64,000 nt of DNA, taken from Anaerolineaceae bacterium UBA6105. Its GTDB lineage: Bacteria; Chloroflexota; Anaerolineae; Anaerolineales; Anaerolineaceae. The stretch spans positions 1 to 64,000 of the forward strand of contig DIWN01000044.1 of assembly GCA_002423495.1 (NCBI GenBank), read 5' to 3'. A program made the position numbers and the translations under genes. Under the pieces are notes generated by a model that was not told where the DNA came from, made no database searches, and saw only the letters and a list, made by a program, of their open reading frames with translations. Position 1 is the stretch's first letter; each line of letters starts with the position of its first letter. This document shows, piece after piece, positions 60,647-64,000 of this stretch.

Positions 60647-61996
60647 ATGGACGTAAGCAAAACAATTGCAATTGAGAATCTGGATACTTTTGAAGAAAAA
60701 CCAACAAAATGGAGGACCTTGCTGGCACTTTCGCTGGGATATTTCGTGGATCAGGGCGAAGGGCAGGCAATGTCAATCTTCAGCCCGGTATTAAACAGAT
60801 CTGGGGTTTGAGTTTTAGGAATCTTTCCTGGATAACGTTTGTGCGCAGTCTCTTGCAATCTCTCAGTTCTCCTTTCTGGGGATACCTTTCTGATCGCTAT
60901 TCGCGCAAGAAAGTGCTTTTCTGGGGAACAGGTTTTTGGGGATTATGGACAATCGCGGTTGGACTGACCCAAAATTTCAGCCAGTTGCTGGTTGTACGGG
61001 TGATCTCTGGCATAGGGCTGGGTTGTCTGATGCCGGCCACATTCTCGATCATGGCTGATACTTTTGCGCCGAAGATCCGCGGCAGAATGCTCGGGCTTTT
61101 GGAATCGGTGGGGGTGCTTGGCATCATCATCTTCACACTTGGACTTGGACGCTTAGCTACTCCTGAGACCTGGCGTTATGGTTTTGTCATCCTCGGGATT
61201 GCCAGTATTTTATCTGGATTTGTAATTCTCCTGTTTGTAGATGAACCCTTACGCGGTGAATCTGAGCCTGAAATGAATGGTCATCTGACCCTTGAGGACT
61301 CTCAGAAATATACCGCACAAATCAGCGATATTAAGAACGTTCTTTCGATCCCAACCATTCGTGTGGCAATTTTGCAAGGGTTGGCTGGTTCGATGCCGTG
61401 GGTTATCATGGGCGCGTTTCTCATCCTGTGGCTGGTTGAGCAGCGAGGACTTTCTACCCAAGTAGCGCCAATGGTCTTTGGGGCGATGATCCGTCGGGAC
61501 TGCTATCAGCAACGTGATTGGCGGCTTTCTTGGCGACTGGGCTGACGCGAAAAATCCCAGGTATGGGAGGACAATTGTTGGGCAAATCTCCGTCATTATC
61601 GGTATTCCGTTCACCTTGTTTCTGTTTTTAAGGACAGAAAACTGGGATATCCTGCCTCTGACAATTCTGTGTTTTGTTACCGCCTTATTCATCAGCTGGC
61701 CTGGGAAGGGCTCCAAAGAGCCGATGATGTCTGCAGTGGTTCCACCAGAATTGCGCTCGACGGCTTTTGCAATAACAACTTTCATTGAAAGTGGCTTTGC
61801 AGCGATCGTGGCATTGATTTTTGGCATTATCGCCGACCGGATCGATTTACCAACAGCAATGCTCTGGACAATTCCTTTCCCGTGGATCATTTGTGCCATT
61901 TTCTTTAGCGGTTTTTATCTGACCTATCCAAAAGATCTCGCAAAGAATCGGAAACTTTTAGAGGATCGTGCCAGGGAATTTGGCATCAATGAGTGA
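60647..61996 (+). pseudogene. MFS transporter broken by two compensating frameshifts
   Basis: A major facilitator protein is spread over three frames. The ATG at 60647, after GAGGAGAG, starts frame one (WRTLLALSLGYFVDQGEGQAMSIFSPVL). One base appears missing near 60797, in a short A-run, and the middle part continues in another frame (KQIWGLSFRNL, SDRYSRKKVLFW, ISGIGLGCLMPA). One extra base near 61492 restores the first frame (VGTAISNVIGGFLGDWAD) to the stop at 61996. With both shifts repaired the product is 449 residues with about 12 helices. Either a real inactive gene or local sequencing error. Confidence 0.85.
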
Positions 61997-61997
61997 A

Positions 61998-62031
61998 TAA
62001 AAAGAAACTGCCGCAAGGCAGTTTCTTTTTT
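61998..62031. terminator. Bidirectional terminator between the MFS gene and tRNA-Asp
   Basis: A 12-base-pair stem (AAAGAAACTGCC / GGCAGTTTCTTT) with a GCAA tetraloop, flanked by T-runs on the 3' side of both strands. Confidence 0.93.
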
Positions 62032-62032
62032 C

Positions 62033-62109
62033 TGGCGGGAGCGACGGGATTTGAACCCGCGGTCTCGGCCTTGACAGGGCCGCATGTTGAACCACTACAC
62101 CACGCCCCC
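62033..62109 (-). tRNA. tRNA-Asp (anticodon GTC), CCA encoded
   Basis: A full cloverleaf can be drawn: acceptor GGGGGCG / CGCTCCC with one G-T pair, D arm with AGTGGTT, anticodon stem CGGCC/GGCCG around CTGTCAA, and T arm with GGTTCAAATCC. The discriminator is G and CCA is encoded. The anticodon GTC reads Asp codons. Confidence 0.96.
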
Positions 62110-62213
62110 AAAGCGAAGCATAGTTTATCATGCCAATTCTCTAAAGTCAAGATGGAAAAGCCGGGCACGTGGGCTTTTCAGATCAGAATTCAGCCAGTCA
62201 ATTTGTGAGCATA

Positions 62214-62250
62214 ACAAAAAGCAGCCAGAACAATAATCCTGGCTGCTTTT
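62214..62250 (-). terminator. Intrinsic terminator after the YtxH-like gene
   Basis: A 12-base-pair stem (AAAAGCAGCCAG / CTGGCTGCTTTT at 62217-62250) with a ten-base loop. The minus strand continues as TTTTTGTTAT. Confidence 0.92.
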
Positions 62251-62278
62251 AAATCAACTAGTTGTTACCTTCCCAGAC

Positions 62279-62626
62279 TTATTCCTGGGCTGCGTCGGCA
62301 ACGTCTTCGGCTGCCTGGGTTACTTCGTCAGCTAACTTTTCGACTTTTACTTTGGTGCTGTGGCCCAATTCGGTAGCTTTTTCCTTGGTTACTTTTGCCA
62401 ACTCATCGGCTTTGGCAATGGCGTCTTTGTAGGCTATTTCAGCTTTGCGTTTGGTCTCTTCGTAAGTTTCGGCACCTTTTTCTTTAAGTTCAATGGCTTT
62501 TTCTTTAATGACCTGGCGAGTTTCATCACCAGATTGCGGGGCCATCAATAGGGATGCGATTGCGCCTGCAAGGGCGCCGACGGTGAAACCCATCAAAAAT
62601 GATCCAAAATTGCTTTCGTCAGACAT
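62279..62626 (-). CDS. YtxH-domain protein
   Basis: A 115-residue protein. It has an N-terminal Gly/Ala-rich hydrophobic segment at about 8-30 (GSFLMGFTVGALAGAIASLLMAP, the YtxH signature) and a long Lys/Glu/Ala-rich helix likely to form a coiled coil or amphipathic rod. Members are linked to the envelope and stress, but their function is not defined. GAGGAGA precedes the ATG. It lies 17 bases after the two-helix membrane protein gene, with which it is probably co-transcribed. Confidence 0.85.
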   Translation of the reverse strand: MSDESNFGSFLMGFTVGALAGAIASLLMAPQSGDETRQVIKEKAIELKEKGAETYEETKRKAEIAYKDAIAKADELAKVTKEKATELGHSTKVKVEKLADEVTQAAEDVADAAQE

Positions 62627-62643
62627 ACTATTCTCCTCTTTCT

Positions 62644-63099
62644 TTATCGTTTTATGCGAAATATATCAACAAGTTTTCGAACGCTTGCCAGCGACTCGTT
62701 CAGCTTGATCACTGGTTCGCTAACATTATCACTTAAAAACCGGACAGTGCCTTTTAGCGTATTGACAGTGTCGGTTGTTGAGTTCAGGATGGGCTTGATT
62801 TCGTGCTGCAGCAGGTTGGTCAGATTGGCAAGTTGGATGATCAATACCACCAATGCCGCGCCAATTACAACCATCATCAAGGCCATCAGAATAATAAAAA
62901 TGTCACGTACCTGGCTTACGACTTGCCCATCTGCTCTGGCAAGAAAGAATAAACCAACAATTAAGCCGATCAAAATTAACACAAGAATTACGACAGCAAG
63001 TTTCGATTTTTTCTGACTGCTGCCTTCAGTTTGAGCCTCTATATGCTCAACCTTTTTGTTATCATCAACATTTGTGTTTTCTGTTGTGCTATCAGACAT
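62644..63099 (-). CDS. Small membrane protein with two helices, DUF948-like
   Basis: A 151-residue protein of unknown function. A polar N-terminal part of about 33 residues precedes two membrane helices (about 34-54 and 66-90). A helical tail (NLLQHEIKPILNSTTDTVNTLKG) resembles DUF948 proteins, often encoded next to YtxH proteins, as here. GAGAGG precedes the ATG and TATAAT lies at 63115-63120, giving a leader of only about eight bases. Confidence 0.65.
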   Translation of the reverse strand: MSDSTTENTNVDDNKKVEHIEAQTEGSSQKKSKLAVVILVLILIGLIVGLFFLARADGQVVSQVRDIFIILMALMMVVIGAALVVLIIQLANLTNLLQHEIKPILNSTTDTVNTLKGTVRFLSDNVSEPVIKLNESLASVRKLVDIFRIKR

Positions 63100-63161
63100 T
63101 TTTACCTCTCGTCTATTATAACGTATTGATAGCGTTCAAAAGCACCTTGTAGAATTACTTA

Positions 63162-63941
63162 TTAGAGTTCCTCGCCAAGCGCCAGTTCTTCCTCAAGCGT
63201 AGCAAATAGCTTTTCGCTGGGATTTAAATTGATGTCACCAAACAAATCAGATTGGTCCGTCTCGATTAAGTTCTGTTTGACTAGTTCAAGGATGGCCAGA
63301 AAAACGACAATGATCTGGAACCTGTCCGGATCCTCTCCGAGCAACCCTGAAAAGCTGGCATTCCCCATGTCCTTCAGGATGCGGACGATTTCCTGTACTT
63401 TGTTTCTCAGAGTCATTTTGGGGATTCTGATGGAGGAACCTTCAATGATTGGGCTCTCCTGGTTCGCTAGTCTCTCGAGAGCAACTATCAGATCCGTGAG
63501 ATCAATTCCAGTAAGGTCCAGTTGAACGTTGACAGGATAGGATTTTGGAACATGCAAGTGAGAACGCAGGTTTTGATTGATCCGTGAGTTGAGCCAGGCA
63601 GTTGTGTTCTTGATCTCCCGATAAATCCTGAGTTGCCTGGCAAGGGCTTCTCCGAGGTCTTCTTCATCCGGTTCCCGTAGCGGAGCTCTGGGGAGCATGG
63701 CTTCAGATTTGATCTGCACCAGTTTTGAGGCAATCACCATAAATTCTGATATGTAATCGGGATCAGCATTTTCGTTCTCACGAACATAAATGAGAAATTG
63801 ATCCGTCACGTGGGCGAGGGCAATTTTTGTGATATCAAGCTCTGACTTCTGAATTAGATCCAAAAGCAGGTCAAGAGGACCCGAGTATAACTCGGTCTCG
63901 ATTTCATAATCGTCTGTTTCGCGAATCCATGAACCTGGCAT
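63162..63941 (-). CDS. scpA: Segregation and condensation protein A
   Basis: A 259-residue kleisin that bridges the heads of the SMC dimer with ScpB in chromosome condensation. The N-terminal FxGPLDLLLxLI motif reads YSGPLDLLLDLIQKSELDITKI, followed by FMVIASKLVQIKSEAMLP. The C-terminal winged-helix region (VVFLAILELVKQNLI) binds the SMC head. ScpB is usually the next gene but is not found downstream here. The ATG at 63941 lies six bases after TATAAT. Confidence 0.94.
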   Translation of the reverse strand: MPGSWIRETDDYEIETELYSGPLDLLLDLIQKSELDITKIALAHVTDQFLIYVRENENADPDYISEFMVIASKLVQIKSEAMLPRAPLREPDEEDLGEALARQLRIYREIKNTTAWLNSRINQNLRSHLHVPKSYPVNVQLDLTGIDLTDLIVALERLANQESPIIEGSSIRIPKMTLRNKVQEIVRILKDMGNASFSGLLGEDPDRFQIIVVFLAILELVKQNLIETDQSDLFGDINLNPSEKLFATLEEELALGEEL

Positions 63942-63947
63942 GTTCTA

Positions 63948-63953
63948 ATTATA
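63948..63953 (-). promoter_or_regulatory. -10 box placed for a leaderless scpA transcript
   Basis: On the minus strand TATAAT ends six bases before the scpA ATG (TAGAAC between). No Shine-Dalgarno is present and no good -35 is visible. Confidence 0.55.
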
Positions 63954-64000
63954 GTCTGAGTGGGTCGGATTTGTTGTACACTTAAGACATTGATTGGATC

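Noticed and set aside
60780..61515. Programmed ribosomal frameshifting in the MFS gene
   Set aside because: Neither breakpoint has a slippery heptamer or a clear stimulating structure, and two opposite shifts in one transporter would be without parallel known to me. Indels are simpler.
1..64000. CRISPR arrays, insertion sequences or prophage
   Set aside because: No regularly spaced repeats, transposase, integrase or phage structural genes were found on either strand.

Overview
This window reads as ordinary chromosome from a free-living bacterium, most likely a member of the Chloroflexota, class Anaerolineae. That is an inference from the mix of features: Thr/Pro-rich ends on surface proteins, a RodZ-like double-HTH protein, coenzyme F420 genes next to molybdenum hydroxylases, an archaeal-type phosphoglycerate mutase, a fused E1 dehydrogenase and a single-domain methylmalonyl-CoA mutase subunit. 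No phage, insertion sequence, CRISPR array or integrase was seen. Apart from one broken transporter gene, the coding regions are intact and tightly packed.

Layout. 1-3.9 kb: cold-shock protein (cut by the window edge), a 3-hydroxyisobutyrate dehydrogenase-family reductase, phosphoglycerate mutase and an AmmeMemoRadiSam radical SAM enzyme. 3.9-9.9 kb (minus): histidine ammonia-lyase, cyclophilin, and E2 plus fused E1 of a 2-oxoacid dehydrogenase. 9.9-13.1 kb (minus): a carbohydrate ABC importer without its ATPase. 13.2-18.4 kb (plus): GlpX-type fructose bisphosphatase, GDP-mannose dehydratase, and valyl-tRNA synthetase behind a T-box leader. 18.4-20.1 kb: an uncharacterised protein with a nucleoside-phosphorylase-like C-terminus. 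20.2-27.4 kb: an RNA-modification island (two RsmI paralogues, RsmE, an m5C methyltransferase, two tandem Arm/Rmt-like 16S rRNA methyltransferases, a tRNA-guanine transglycosylase, a YhhQ queuosine-precursor transporter). 27.6-33.7 kb: MurJ, a TPR-like membrane protein, RimO, a RodZ-like protein and ribosomal protein L9.

33.9-51.9 kb is one long plus-strand run of sixteen genes: methylmalonyl-CoA mutase and epimerase, an SsnA-like aminohydrolase, the F420 set npdG-cofE-cofD-cofC with an F420-type LLM oxidoreductase, a thioesterase, and two molybdenum hydroxylase systems with XdhC and MocA, with a CBS-domain pyrophosphatase between them. Many junctions overlap by 1-14 bases. This layout suggests linked expression of propionate/methylmalonyl metabolism, F420 redox chemistry and purine or N-heterocycle hydroxylation. 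52-58 kb: Mrp, RicT, a PIG-L/M20/NTPase trio and a Tat translocase. 58-64 kb: a GH31 glycosidase, a frameshifted MFS transporter, tRNA-Asp, two small envelope proteins and ScpA.

Regulation visible in the sequence: several strong intrinsic terminators, a T-box, a hairpin between the binding protein and permeases of the ABC importer, and a recurrent promoter design in which a -10 box lies 6-8 bases before the start codon, which predicts leaderless mRNAs for at least six genes. The most unusual items are the tandem Arm/Rmt-like methyltransferases, the leaderless promoter set, the F420/molybdenum supercluster and the uncharacterised 570-residue protein.
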